64,000 nt of DNA from Allosphingosinicella sp042666435 (GCF_042666435.1 NZ_JBHTDC010000002.1:930001-994000); one strand, 5' to 3'; shown: positions 1 through 7,851, counted from the stretch's first letter. Program-made: numbers and translations. The notes: generated by a model from the letters alone, not told the origin.

Positions 1-692
1 GCGGCGTCTTCTACCCCGCCTTCCGCCGCCTGCGCGACAAAGGCGAGGCGCTGGACGGGCCGTATCTCCGGGTGGTTTCGGGCTACACGGCGACGACCTG
101 GCCGGCGATGGCGTTCCTCGCGGCCGCGTCGACGCCTCTGGTGCTGATGCTCTACGGACCCGTCTGGGCCGGAGTGGCGCCTCTGCTGGTGTGGATCGCC
201 TTGAGCGAATTCGCCTTCACCGCGCTGCCGCTGCACATGGACATTCCGCTGCTGATGGGAAAGATGCGCCGGCTGCTGCAGCTCAACATCCTCGACACGA
301 TTGCCTCGATGGGCCTGCTGATCGCCGGCGCCCTGTGGAGCCTCGAATGGGCGGCGGCGTCGCGAATCGGCTATGGCCTCGCTTGGCTGTGCATCTACGC
401 CGCCTTCATGCGGCGGCTGGTCGGCTTTCGCTGGAGCGCTATGGCCGCCATCTACCTCAAGAGCCTGGCGGCGACGGCGGCGACGGTCGCGCCGCTGTTG
501 ATCGTCTACTGGCGCTGGCGCTCGCCCGAAGAGGTGGATTTCCTCATCCTCGCAGCGTCGGCCCTCGCCGGCTGCCTGGGCTGGATCGTCGCCATCTTCC
601 TGGTCCGCCACCCGGTCCGCGAGGAAGTATTGGCGGTGTTCGAATCGGCGCTCGACATGCTGCCGCGCCCGCTGCGATTAGGCCGTTTCTAG
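1..692 (+). CDS. Polysaccharide/oligosaccharide flippase (MOP superfamily), C-terminal part
   Basis: The 5' end lies outside the window; the frame is open from base 3 with no start before the edge. About 229 residues remain. They contain several strongly hydrophobic segments separated by short basic loops, and the stretch YPAFRRLRDKG followed by PLVLMLYGPVWAGVAPLL is typical of Wzx/RfbX-type flippases that move undecaprenyl-linked sugar units across the inner membrane. The family is inferred from this C-terminal half only, so the substrate cannot be named. The TAG stop overlaps the stop of the convergent CBS gene. Confidence 0.8.
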   Translation, partial: GVFYPAFRRLRDKGEALDGPYLRVVSGYTATTWPAMAFLAAASTPLVLMLYGPVWAGVAPLLVWIALSEFAFTALPLHMDIPLLMGKMRRLLQLNILDTIASMGLLIAGALWSLEWAAASRIGYGLAWLCIYAAFMRRLVGFRWSAMAAIYLKSLAATAATVAPLLIVYWRWRSPEEVDFLILAASALAGCLGWIVAIFLVRHPVREEVLAVFESALDMLPRPLRLGRF

Positions 693-1117
693 ACGCTCTG
701 TATGTAGACCCGCATCGCCTCGGCTTCCCGTTCGAAGCGGTCGATCCGGTATTTGACGAGATCGCCGATCGAGACGATGCCGATCAACCGGTCGCCACCG
801 ACCACGGGCAGGTGACGGATGCGGCGCTTGGTCATCTGCGACAAGGCCGCGAGCGCGCCGACTTCGGTCGAAACGGTGATGGCCGGCGCGGTCATCACCC
901 GTTCCACCGGCCAATCGAGTATGTCGGCGCCGTCCGTCCTCAGGCAGTAGATGATGTCGCGCTCGGATATGATGCCGGCGACCGACTCTCCCTTGACCAC
1001 GGGCAGCGCGCCGATCCGGTTCTCCGCGAGTATCGAGACGGCGTCCCGCACGGTCCGGTCGGCCCCGATGCTGTGGACCTTGTCGCCCTTGCCCCCCAAT
1101 ATCGCCGCTATCGTCAT
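689..1117 (-). CDS. CBS-domain pair protein
   Basis: A 142-residue soluble protein made almost entirely of two CBS motifs (about residues 10-65 and 75-135). The repeats are visible as the paired patterns IGALPVV...GIISERDII and IRHLPVV...GIVSIGDLV. CBS pairs usually bind adenosyl ligands and regulate partner proteins or act as energy sensors. No catalytic domain is fused and the partner is unknown. It is transcribed away from the small membrane protein gene that starts 69 bp beyond its start codon. Confidence 0.9.
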   Translation of the reverse strand: MTIAAILGGKGDKVHSIGADRTVRDAVSILAENRIGALPVVKGESVAGIISERDIIYCLRTDGADILDWPVERVMTAPAITVSTEVGALAALSQMTKRRIRHLPVVGGDRLIGIVSIGDLVKYRIDRFEREAEAMRVYIQSV

Positions 1118-1185
1118 GGTTCGGCCTCCTCTTCATGCGCCGACTCAAGGCTTGATGATCCCATGACCCGCCGTCAAATGAAAGC

Positions 1186-1476
1186 ATGGCCGATCGAGAC
1201 ATCCTCGCGCTCAGGACCGCGCGCGCCGCACGCGCGTGGGCGCGCTACAGGCGGTTCACGGGACGGCTGGCGGTCGCGGCGATCCTCGCTATATCGCTGT
1301 CCCTCATCTATCTGAAAGGTGCCGGCGAGCCGATCCCGATCCGTATGATGATCGCGATTCTCGCCGGGCTGGGCCTGTCGGTGCTGATCGGCACCGCCTT
1401 GATGGCCTTTTTCTTCCTTCGCAACGAATCGAGCCGCCGCGACGCGGCCTCGGGAAAGACTGAAAATGACGACTGA
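1186..1476 (+). CDS. Small two-helix membrane protein, unknown function
   Basis: A 96-residue protein with a basic N-terminus (many Arg/Ala) followed by two hydrophobic segments at about residues 28-42 and 54-77, then a polar tail ending in acidic residues. I recognise no family motif. The last 11 bases overlap the start of the thioesterase gene, so the two are probably cotranscribed and translationally coupled. A membrane location is inferred from hydrophobicity alone. Confidence 0.7.
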   Translation: MADRDILALRTARAARAWARYRRFTGRLAVAAILAISLSLIYLKGAGEPIPIRMMIAILAGLGLSVLIGTALMAFFFLRNESSRRDAASGKTENDD

Positions 1477-1846
1477 AACCAGGGGCGACCCGATATTGCG
1501 AGTCGTCCCCCGCCCAGGCGACATCAACGCCAATGGCCATATCTTCGGCGGCTGGGTGCTGAGCCAGATGGACATCGCCGCGGGCATCGTCGCCTCGCGC
1601 GAGGCCGAAGGCGCCGTCGCCACCGTGGCGATCGAGGCGATGGAGTTCATCGCGCCGGTGCTGATCCACGACATCATCTCCATCTATGCGACGATCGAGC
1701 GAATCGGCCGCACGTCGATGGCGATCCGAATCGAGGTCGTCGCCGACCGCGACCGCGGGTCGAGCCAGGTGAAGGTGACCGAAGGCCTGTTCACCTTCGT
1801 CGCGCTGGACGAGAATCACCGGCCGCGGCCGGTGAAGCGGGGCTGA
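1466..1846 (+). CDS. yciA: YciA-type acyl-CoA thioesterase
   Basis: A 126-residue single hot-dog protein that should hydrolyse acyl-CoA to free acid and CoA. The N-terminal third has the YciA/BACH signature: PRPGDINANGHIFGGWVLSQMD, with the catalytic-region Asp and the GHIFGGW loop that packs on the central helix. The family forms hexamers of hot-dog dimers. The start lies inside the end of the upstream membrane protein gene. The substrate range cannot be read from the sequence. Confidence 0.9.
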   Translation: MTTETRGDPILRVVPRPGDINANGHIFGGWVLSQMDIAAGIVASREAEGAVATVAIEAMEFIAPVLIHDIISIYATIERIGRTSMAIRIEVVADRDRGSSQVKVTEGLFTFVALDENHRPRPVKRG

Positions 1847-1867
1847 CGTCCGGCAGCCGAGCGCGGA

Positions 1868-2170
1868 TCAGCTGGTCGTGTAGGTGCCTTGATACCAGCC
1901 GGAACCGCCGGCATCCCAGCAATATTCGAGCGTCTTGTCCTGGAAGTTGCAATAGACCCGGATGCAGGGTCCGTCCTGGTTCTGCCAGCACGTCGCCGAC
2001 ACGTTCGAGCCGGCCTGGGCGAATGCGCCGTCGGTCCACGCCGAACCATCCCAGCACCTCTCGGACACCTTGTAGCCGTCCGTCGAATAGACACGGATGT
2101 GAGATGATCCGCTGCTATCGAACCAGCTCACCGCCGCCGTGCCGACGGGAAAATTGAAGTTGGTCGCCAT
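1868..2170 (-). CDS. Fucose-specific lectin of the RSL/BambL (AAL-like) type
   Basis: A 100-residue protein made of two tandem blades. Each has the pattern IRVY, then E-x-C-W-D-G, then W/Y-x-x-G: R26, E37, W40, W45 in the first and R71, E82, W85, W92 in the second. These match the fucose-contact Arg, Glu and Trp positions I recall for Ralstonia solanacearum RSL and Burkholderia ambifaria BambL, which form six-bladed propellers as trimers. Like those lectins it has no signal peptide. Three extra Cys (61, 69, 74) accompany the two in the ECW motifs. The ATG follows a purine-rich ribosome site (gaggggaggg). It lies downstream of two DUF4139 genes on the same strand. Confidence 0.9.
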   Translation of the reverse strand: MATNFNFPVGTAAVSWFDSSGSSHIRVYSTDGYKVSERCWDGSAWTDGAFAQAGSNVSATCWQNQDGPCIRVYCNFQDKTLEYCWDAGGSGWYQGTYTTS

Positions 2171-2289
2171 GCCGCCCTCCCCTCTTTTGCGTGGGCGACC
2201 TGTCGAGGTCGTCCTCAAGCCCGGCACTGTCTCCCGTTTGGGAGCTTCATTCAACCCTCCGCGATTCGATCGCGCGGCCCGCGCAGCCG

Positions 2290-3864
2290 CTAAGGCCGGG
2301 ACTTGATCCGGTAGCTTAGGGTCGCGCTGCCGTTGGCGGGGACGGTCACCGTCCATAAGGGGCCGCCGTCGCGCGTCGACAGCCGCGCGCTCGGCCTGGA
2401 GATGCGATTCGCGGTGCCCGGCAGCTTCGCCTCGAACCGCACGGGCCGGTCCTTGGCGTTGGTCACCGTCAGCCGATAGGCGGCACTTCGCTCGTCCTCG
2501 GCTTCCATGACCAGCGACGTGCGGACATCGATCGATTCGCCAAGCTCGATCTCGACATCCTCGCCGACCGCGAGATCGCGCGTAAGACCCTGCCCAACGA
2601 GGATGCGCCTGCCGCCATGATCCTGGAAGAAGGCGACCTCTCCGGACGGCAGGGCGAGCCCGAGGCCGGCGCTTTCGCGATTGCGCGTAGTGACCACCGG
2701 CGTCGCGCCCGATTCGCCGGGTTGATAGAGGTTCGCCCGATAGACGATGGCGATGGAAACGTCGCCGCGCCGGAGCAACGCCACCTGCTTTTGACTCATC
2801 GCCGCAACCGTAACAGGCTCGGGAATTCGATAGAGCCTCAGATCCCCCAGGAATTCCTCCTCCGCGATCATCGCGAGGGGGCTCGTGGAGGTGAGGTCTC
2901 TCCTCTGCATCCGCGAACCGGTGACGACGATCGAATCGAGGGCCATCGGCGGAGGCGGTGGCGCCGCCGGAGGCGGTGGGACGCGCCTTTCGAGATCGCT
3001 GGTCGTGGTTCCCGCCGGCCAGCATTGGAGGACAAGCGGCTCCGCTCTCGGTTTGATGCCGCGGCGCGAATCGCGGTCGAGCCGTCCGGCCACCGCCTGG
3101 GTGTCGGCGTCGGCGAAGCCCGTCTCGTCGCCATTGGCAAGGGTCAGCCAGGCGAACAGGTCCATGCTTTTTTCGTCGGCCGACAGTTCGGCGACATAAT
3201 CGGCCTGCCAGTCGAAGCCGGTGGCTAGATAGGAGAGGGTGACCGTCGCGCTGGCCGGCGCGGCGCTGCGAACCCGGACCGAAAGGGTCGGTTTCGCCGA
3301 CAGTCCTTCGGGCACGCGATCATAGAGGATCGTCTCGGGAAGGCCGGTGCAGCGGAGCGCCTCGATTCCCGCCGGCGTTTCCAGCACCACCGCGCCGCCC
3401 GCGCCCGAGCGGATCACCGCGTCGGTCTCGCTCACCTCTCCGGTCGCGCCCGAGGTGCGCCGGATGTGGACGCGGCGGCCGAGCGAGGCGTCGAGCAGGC
3501 TGGCGGGCGAAAGGAGGTACGCGTCCTGGTTCTTCTCGATCACGCCATCGGGAAAGCCGGTGACGATCGCGCTTTCCGGAATGATTCCGCCCGCGACGCC
3601 CTCGAAGCGGACGTCCGATTCGCCGGGCGGGACAGAGACCGTGCGGGTCTCGCTGATCAGCGCATAGCCGTTGAGCCAGTCGATATCCATCGGATCGGCG
3701 CCGCGATTCGGGTCGCGATAGACGGTGATGGAGACGGATTCGGGGCCGGGCGAGGTGGTGACGGTTTGGGCAAGCGCCCCGCTGGAACACACCATCGCCC
3801 AAACCACAACCGTTCGTGTCGAGCGAAGTCGAGACAACCAGCCGAGCGAAGCCGAGGCTCTCAT
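2290..3864 (-). CDS. DUF4139 exported protein with a TonB-receptor-like signature in its linker
   Basis: About 524 residues. The mature part starts after ALA-Q and has a beta-rich N-terminal domain (ITVYRDPNRG...), a DUF4139 core, and a C-terminal domain ending in ATLSYRIKSRP. Between them is a Pro-rich linker at about residues 295-308, then a 28-residue insert (about 311-338) reading IVVTGSR, M, QRRDLTSTSPLA and ending EEF. That insert matches the plug start of the TBDR at 58 kb. The neighbouring paralogue lacks it. The start is uncertain: the ATG at 3864 gives a signal peptide, but its n-region is encoded by a palindromic repeat. The next Met (base 3795) leaves too short a leader. Function unknown; DUF4139 proteins are often called MuiA-like. 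Confidence 0.75.
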   Translation of the reverse strand: MRASASLGWLSRLRSTRTVVVWAMVCSSGALAQTVTTSPGPESVSITVYRDPNRGADPMDIDWLNGYALISETRTVSVPPGESDVRFEGVAGGIIPESAIVTGFPDGVIEKNQDAYLLSPASLLDASLGRRVHIRRTSGATGEVSETDAVIRSGAGGAVVLETPAGIEALRCTGLPETILYDRVPEGLSAKPTLSVRVRSAAPASATVTLSYLATGFDWQADYVAELSADEKSMDLFAWLTLANGDETGFADADTQAVAGRLDRDSRRGIKPRAEPLVLQCWPAGTTTSDLERRVPPPPAAPPPPPMALDSIVVTGSRMQRRDLTSTSPLAMIAEEEFLGDLRLYRIPEPVTVAAMSQKQVALLRRGDVSIAIVYRANLYQPGESGATPVVTTRNRESAGLGLALPSGEVAFFQDHGGRRILVGQGLTRDLAVGEDVEIELGESIDVRTSLVMEAEDERSAAYRLTVTNAKDRPVRFEAKLPGTANRISRPSARLSTRDGGPLWTVTVPANGSATLSYRIKSRP

Positions 3865-3922
3865 GCGCAAGAATATCTCGGCTACGCTCGATGGGGCGTC
3901 TCGACTTCGCTCGACGCGAACG
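3811..3922. repeat. REP/BIME-like palindrome with an extra half element
   Basis: Two 25-nt inverted arms, 3811-3835 and 3898-3922, pair with one mismatch around the core gtcgagcgaagtcgagac. A second type of half element lies at 3952-3983 (cccttcgacaggctcagg...). Similar sequences recur at about 28.5 and 29.1 kb. The left arm lies inside the predicted 5' coding end of the DUF4139 gene. Confidence 0.85.
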
Positions 3923-4004
3923 GGTGGGGGTGGGGGTGGGTTCACCAATGAGGGCCCTTCGACAGGCTCAGGGCGAACGGAGACTTGAGCATCGGCGGTG
4001 CCCT

Positions 4005-5387
4005 TCAGAACCGCGTGTCGAAGGTGGCCGTGACCGTCGCCTCGCCATTGGCGGGAACGGCGACGCGCCACAGCGCCTCGTCGGCCGACCGCCGGTCGCT
4101 CTCCTGGCTCTCCTCCACGATTCGCGTGTCGCCCCACAGGCCGTCCTGGATGAGATCGACCGTCACCGGCTGCGGCCGTGCGTTGGTCAAGGTGTAGCGC
4201 ATCGTCGTGCGCCAGCGCTCGTCGTTCACGCGCTCGCGCCGCTCGACCACCGGCTGGACCTTGACGTCGAACGCCTCGCCGGTGCGGATGGCGATGTCGG
4301 AGCCCATCGGCGTGTGGCCGATGGAATTCTCGCCGACGAACTGGGCGTTGCCGCGCGCGTCCTTCATATAGACGCGGACGGTTCCCGCCGGCAGCGCGTC
4401 GCCCAGACCGGCGTTGCGGGAGCTTGAGAATTGGAGAACGGTGTCGGCGCTCTCCGCCTGGTCGCGGGTCTGGAGCCAGCCGTTGCGATAGACGTAAGCG
4501 CGGCGCGCGGCCGCCCCGGTCACGTCGAGGAAGCTCACCTGCTTGGTCTGCTGGTTGGCGATCGTCGTCCGCTCGGGCAGCGGATAGAGATAGAAATCGC
4601 CGAGGCTCTCGCGCTCGGCCGTCTCGGTGCCGGGCCGGTTGCCGGGCGGAGGCGGAGGCGGAGGCGGCCGATAGCCGCGCCGGCCGCCATAATTCTGCTC
4701 CTGCTGCACCTGGCCCGCGATCAGCAAGGTATCGGCATCGGCAAAGGTGGTGCCGGTGCTGTTGGTCAACGTCACCCAGCCCTGCACGTCGATGGTGCCG
4801 GCGGCTTCGTCGAACAAGGTGACGTAATCCGCCTTCCACCCCATGCCGGGCGTCAAATAGCTGAGGGTCACCGGCCGCGTGCCGGCGCGCGGGCTCTCCA
4901 GCGTCACCGAAAGGGTCGGGCGGGCGCGGAGATTCTCGGGCACCTTGTCGAAAATGACGCGGACGGGAAGGCCGTCGTCGCGCAGCACTTCGATCCGCTC
5001 GCCGATCTGGAGCACGACGCCGCCATTCACCGCGAGCACCCGCGCCCGCTCGCGCTCCTCGGCGCCGGTGGCGGGGTTGGTGCGCACCAGGGTGATCGTC
5101 TCGCCGACCGCTTTTTCCATCAGGCTCGATGGCGATAGCAGGTCGAAATCGAAATTCTGCTCGACGATCGCGACATCGGGGGCGTTGAGCGTCACCGTCT
5201 CGGGGCTGATCTGGCCGGAGACGTTGGGAAATTCCTGCCGTGATCGGCCCGACGGGATCGCCATCTGGCGCGTGTCCTGCACCAGCGCGAGATTGTCGTT
5301 ATAGATGGTGACGGCGACGTTGCCCTGCGCGCTCTGCGCCCAAGCAGGCGCGGCCAACAGGCTGGAAACCAAAAGCAAAGCGCGCAT
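4005..5387 (-). CDS. DUF4139 exported protein
   Basis: A 460-residue paralogue of the downstream DUF4139 gene. MRALLLVSSLLAAPAWA-Q is a clear Sec signal peptide, so the protein is periplasmic or envelope-associated. It has the N-terminal beta domain (VTIYNDNLALVQDTRQ), the DUF4139 core with the GMGWKADYV motif, a run of eight prolines near residue 245, and a second beta domain ending TATFDTRF. The linker runs from polyproline into LGDFYLYPLPE without the TonB-like insert. The ATG at 5387 is chosen over an upstream TTG because it begins the signal peptide and follows ggggggag. It is probably a tandem duplicate in an operon with the next gene. Biochemical role unknown. Confidence 0.85.
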   Translation of the reverse strand: MRALLLVSSLLAAPAWAQSAQGNVAVTIYNDNLALVQDTRQMAIPSGRSRQEFPNVSGQISPETVTLNAPDVAIVEQNFDFDLLSPSSLMEKAVGETITLVRTNPATGAEERERARVLAVNGGVVLQIGERIEVLRDDGLPVRVIFDKVPENLRARPTLSVTLESPRAGTRPVTLSYLTPGMGWKADYVTLFDEAAGTIDVQGWVTLTNSTGTTFADADTLLIAGQVQQEQNYGGRRGYRPPPPPPPPGNRPGTETAERESLGDFYLYPLPERTTIANQQTKQVSFLDVTGAAARRAYVYRNGWLQTRDQAESADTVLQFSSSRNAGLGDALPAGTVRVYMKDARGNAQFVGENSIGHTPMGSDIAIRTGEAFDVKVQPVVERRERVNDERWRTTMRYTLTNARPQPVTVDLIQDGLWGDTRIVEESQESDRRSADEALWRVAVPANGEATVTATFDTRF

Positions 5388-5388
5388 C

Positions 5389-5422
5389 AACAAGCTCCCC
5401 CCGCTGGATGGGAGGAGCTTGT
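5389..5422 (-). promoter_or_regulatory. Hairpin covering the ribosome-binding site of the upstream DUF4139 gene
   Basis: Perfect 10-bp arms (aacaagctcc at 5389-5398 and ggagcttgtt at 5413-5422) flank a 14-nt loop directly before the ATG at 5387. In the mRNA the Shine-Dalgarno run lies in the 3' arm and the adjacent loop, so folding would hide it. A regulatory role is inferred from position only. Confidence 0.4.
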
Positions 5423-5497
5423 TACATGGTGACTTGCGGTGTCAATGCAGCTTGGTTGGTATGGCCGGATCGGCTTCCTTGTTCCCCGGAACGCACC

Positions 5498-6826
5498 CTA
5501 GAAATCCACCTGCGCCCGCGCGCCGATGACGTCGATGCTGTAGTTGCGATCGCCGGCCAGCGCGGGGATGGCGGCGTCGTCATAGCTCATCCGCCCGTAG
5601 TTCAGCAGGAAGCGGACATGATCCTGCGGGATCCAGACGAGCGAGGCCTGATAGCCCTGCTGCCTGCCGCCCAGGATGCCGGCATCGTTGAGGTCGAGAT
5701 GGTCGTAGCGCAGATTGACCTGGAAGGCGCCGAAGCCGCCGTCGCCGACCGGGTTCAGAACCTTGGTGCGGTCGAATTTGCCGCTCTTGTAGCCGCGCGT
5801 CTCGCCGGTGAGGAAATAGCCGACCTCGGCATAGCCGCCGAAGAAGGTGGGGCTGCTCGCGGCGGGATCGGCGAGGTCGGCGTCTAGCCAGTGCACCTCG
5901 CCCGCGGCGTGGAACGGGCCATGGATGGCGGCCGCCTCGAGGCCGTAGCTCGTCTCTTCGGTGACGCCGAGCTCGGGCGTCGCCAGGAAGCGTGTGTCGG
6001 TCGAATGGATGAGAGGCCGCTGGCGGTAGCGGACGGTGTCGCCCCGTTCCGCCAGGTCGCGATTGTCGCGATAATGGGCGGAGCCTCCGAAGTGGAGCTG
6101 CGTCTTGCCCATCTTGGGGGCGAGGACGATCCGGCCGTCGGCGCCGAGCGAGTTGTTCTCGTCGTCGAGGTCGTGGATATTGTCGGTGAAGATTCCGGCA
6201 TTGGCGATGAAGGGCCCGTTCTCATAGCCCGCCGAGAGGCCGACGCGGCGTTCGAAATTGAAGGCGTCGGTAAAGGCCGCGCGCTCTATGAATGAGGTGG
6301 AGAGCGAGCTGGTCAGCTCCTCCAGCGACTGAAAGCCGTTATGCTGGCCGATGGTGAGGCCGAAGCCGCCCCCCGCATCATAGCCGATGGTTGCGTCGGT
6401 GATCTCGGCGTCGCCCTCGGCGAAGTCCAGCTCGAACTTGTAGTCGAACCCACCGGGAATCGTGCCCGTGACACCTAGGCGGGCGCGTCGCAGTTCGTTG
6501 GAGAAACCGAGGCCGCGATCGGCGACCCCATCGGGACTGCCGACATGGCCGACATCATATTGCAGCCGTCCGCGAGGCTTGAACGACCAGCCGTCTTCGC
6601 CTTTGAACTCCGGCGCGCCCTTCCAGGTCACCTGGGTGGCCGAAGCCTCGGCGGGCGCGGGCGCGGCGGCCTTGAGGGCCGCCACTTCCGCTTCGAGGCT
6701 GTCGATCTTGGCGCGCATCGCGGCCAGCTCGGCCGCGACATCGGCCGTGTCCTGCGCGAAAGCCGGCGTCGCGGCGGTGAGCGCGGTGGCGGACAGCAGA
6801 GCCGCCAGGAGGATTTTGTTGCCCAT
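5498..6826 (-). CDS. OprP/OprO-type phosphate-selective porin
   Basis: A 442-residue outer membrane protein. After a signal peptide ending PAFA-Q comes a short coiled coil (about residues 30-58, heptads in ELAAMRAKIDSLEAEVAALKAA), as in OprP-like trimeric porins. A 16-stranded-type barrel follows with repeated aromatic strand ends such as FKPRGRLQYDVG, ELRRARLGVTG and YKFELDFAEGDAEITDATIGY, ending in Phe (RAQVDF). The ATG at 6826 is preferred over an upstream TTG because it follows tgggaa. A double PHO box lies 67 bp upstream, which supports phosphate or polyphosphate uptake under starvation. Ion selectivity itself cannot be seen. Confidence 0.88.
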   Translation of the reverse strand: MGNKILLAALLSATALTAATPAFAQDTADVAAELAAMRAKIDSLEAEVAALKAAAPAPAEASATQVTWKGAPEFKGEDGWSFKPRGRLQYDVGHVGSPDGVADRGLGFSNELRRARLGVTGTIPGGFDYKFELDFAEGDAEITDATIGYDAGGGFGLTIGQHNGFQSLEELTSSLSTSFIERAAFTDAFNFERRVGLSAGYENGPFIANAGIFTDNIHDLDDENNSLGADGRIVLAPKMGKTQLHFGGSAHYRDNRDLAERGDTVRYRQRPLIHSTDTRFLATPELGVTEETSYGLEAAAIHGPFHAAGEVHWLDADLADPAASSPTFFGGYAEVGYFLTGETRGYKSGKFDRTKVLNPVGDGGFGAFQVNLRYDHLDLNDAGILGGRQQGYQASLVWIPQDHVRFLLNYGRMSYDDAAIPALAGDRNYSIDVIGARAQVDF

Positions 6827-6892
6827 CGGGATTCCCAATCATCATTCCGGCGCCCAATGCGCCGACCGTTCGAGGCGGAACTAGGACATATC

Positions 6893-6933
6893 GGTGACAG
6901 GCAAAGGACAGTCACGTGACATTATTGTGACTG
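6893..6933 (-). promoter_or_regulatory. Double PHO box (PhoB-P binding region) of the porin gene
   Basis: Read on the minus strand, four GTC half-sites begin at 6931, 6920, 6909 and 6898, an exact 11-bp period: agtcaca-ataa-tgtcacg followed by ctgtcct-ttgc-ctgtcac. Two 7-mers around a 4-bp spacer are the known PHO box layout, and here two boxes run in tandem. They end about 67 bp before the porin ATG, room for a -10 and leader. Confidence 0.75.
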
Positions 6934-6954
6934 CAACTCGTGACGCAGCCGCGC

Positions 6955-6991
6955 AAACGAAAAGGGCGGCGACTCCATGGAATCGCCGCCC
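6955..6991 (-). terminator. Intrinsic terminator of the DUF4167 gene
   Basis: On the minus strand a 9-bp GC stem (gggcggcga at 6983-6991 read in reverse, pairing with 6964-6972) with a 10-nt loop is followed by ttttcgttt. It separates the DUF4167 transcript from the PHO-controlled porin promoter. Confidence 0.75.
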
Positions 6992-7014
6992 TCGCCGGTG
7001 ATGGTTGAAAGACC

Positions 7015-7605
7015 TCAGGCGGCCGGAGCGATTTCCTCGTCGTCGCGTGAACGGCGGACCCGGCGGCGCGGCGCCTTGGGCGCGTCGCCGCTGTCGACGG
7101 AGGCGATGGCCGGCGGCAGGATGTCGGCGGAAATCCGCTCGTCCCCGTCTGACGAGCCTTCGTCCTCGCGATCGCGGCGCACGCGCGGGCGCTTGGGGCG
7201 GGGTTCGTCGCCGTTGCGCTTCTCGCGGGCCGCGCGCGGCTCGCGTTCGGGGCGCTCCTCGCGCTCCTCCCGGTCGTCGCTCTCGCCGGCGTTCATCCCC
7301 TCGTCCCGATCGTCGTCCTCGTCGGACTGGTAATCGTCACGGGGACGCCGCTGCTCCTCGAAGCGCGGGCGGTTCTCATTGAGGACGCGGAAATAATGGT
7401 CCGCGAACTGAAGGTAGGTTTCGGTCTGGACACGATCGCCGGCGAGCTGCGCGTCGCGCGCCATCGCCTTGTACTTCTCATGAAGCTGGCTCGCATTTCC
7501 GCGCGAGCGATTGTCCTGGCGATTGCCTGAATTGGGTGCATTGTTCGGCGAGCGGGGCCCGCCGCCGCGACCGCGTCTGCGGCCGCCCTGACGATTGTTG
7601 ATCAA
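7015..7605 (-). CDS. DUF4167 domain protein
   Basis: A 196-residue, highly charged protein. The N-terminus is Arg/Gly/Asn-rich (NNRQGGRRRGRGGG), the DUF4167 core lies at about residues 38-85 (GNASQLHEKYKAMARDAQ...ADHYFRVL), and the rest is a disordered Arg/Glu/Asp tail. The RGG-like start suggests RNA or nucleic-acid binding, but this is inference. It sits downstream of prmC-prfA in the same orientation, a common alphaproteobacterial order. The 246-bp gap after prmC holds nothing convincing and probably contains its own promoter. Confidence 0.88.
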   Translation of the reverse strand: MINNRQGGRRRGRGGGPRSPNNAPNSGNRQDNRSRGNASQLHEKYKAMARDAQLAGDRVQTETYLQFADHYFRVLNENRPRFEEQRRPRDDYQSDEDDDRDEGMNAGESDDREEREERPEREPRAAREKRNGDEPRPKRPRVRRDREDEGSSDGDERISADILPPAIASVDSGDAPKAPRRRVRRSRDDEEIAPAA

Positions 7606-7851
7606 AGCTAGTCCTCGTCAAAGGTGGTTATAGCCACTCCATCGGCCGGGCCCTTCCCGGCCGTCTGTTTGCGCGACTCCCGTGGCGGGCGGCCGCGCGC
7701 GGCTCCCGCCTCCTCACGCCAGGACCGTCCAGAGACGCCAGAGCAATCGGGGGTCGGCGACGGGAAGCCTCACGCATCCAAAGCTGTGATTGGCCCCGTC
7801 CCTGCCGCCTATGTAACTATCCGCGCATGAAAAACCAAGCGGAAAGATGTT

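Noticed and set aside
2290..4839. A very long open frame that would join both DUF4139 genes
   Set aside because: The upper part is in a different frame from the real first gene, and the join crosses a palindromic repeat and the upstream stop; the proteins are separate.
7624..7830. A 68-codon open frame between DUF4167 and prmC
   Set aside because: No ribosome site, no hydrophobic or domain pattern, and skewed Arg/Pro/Gly content typical of chance frames.
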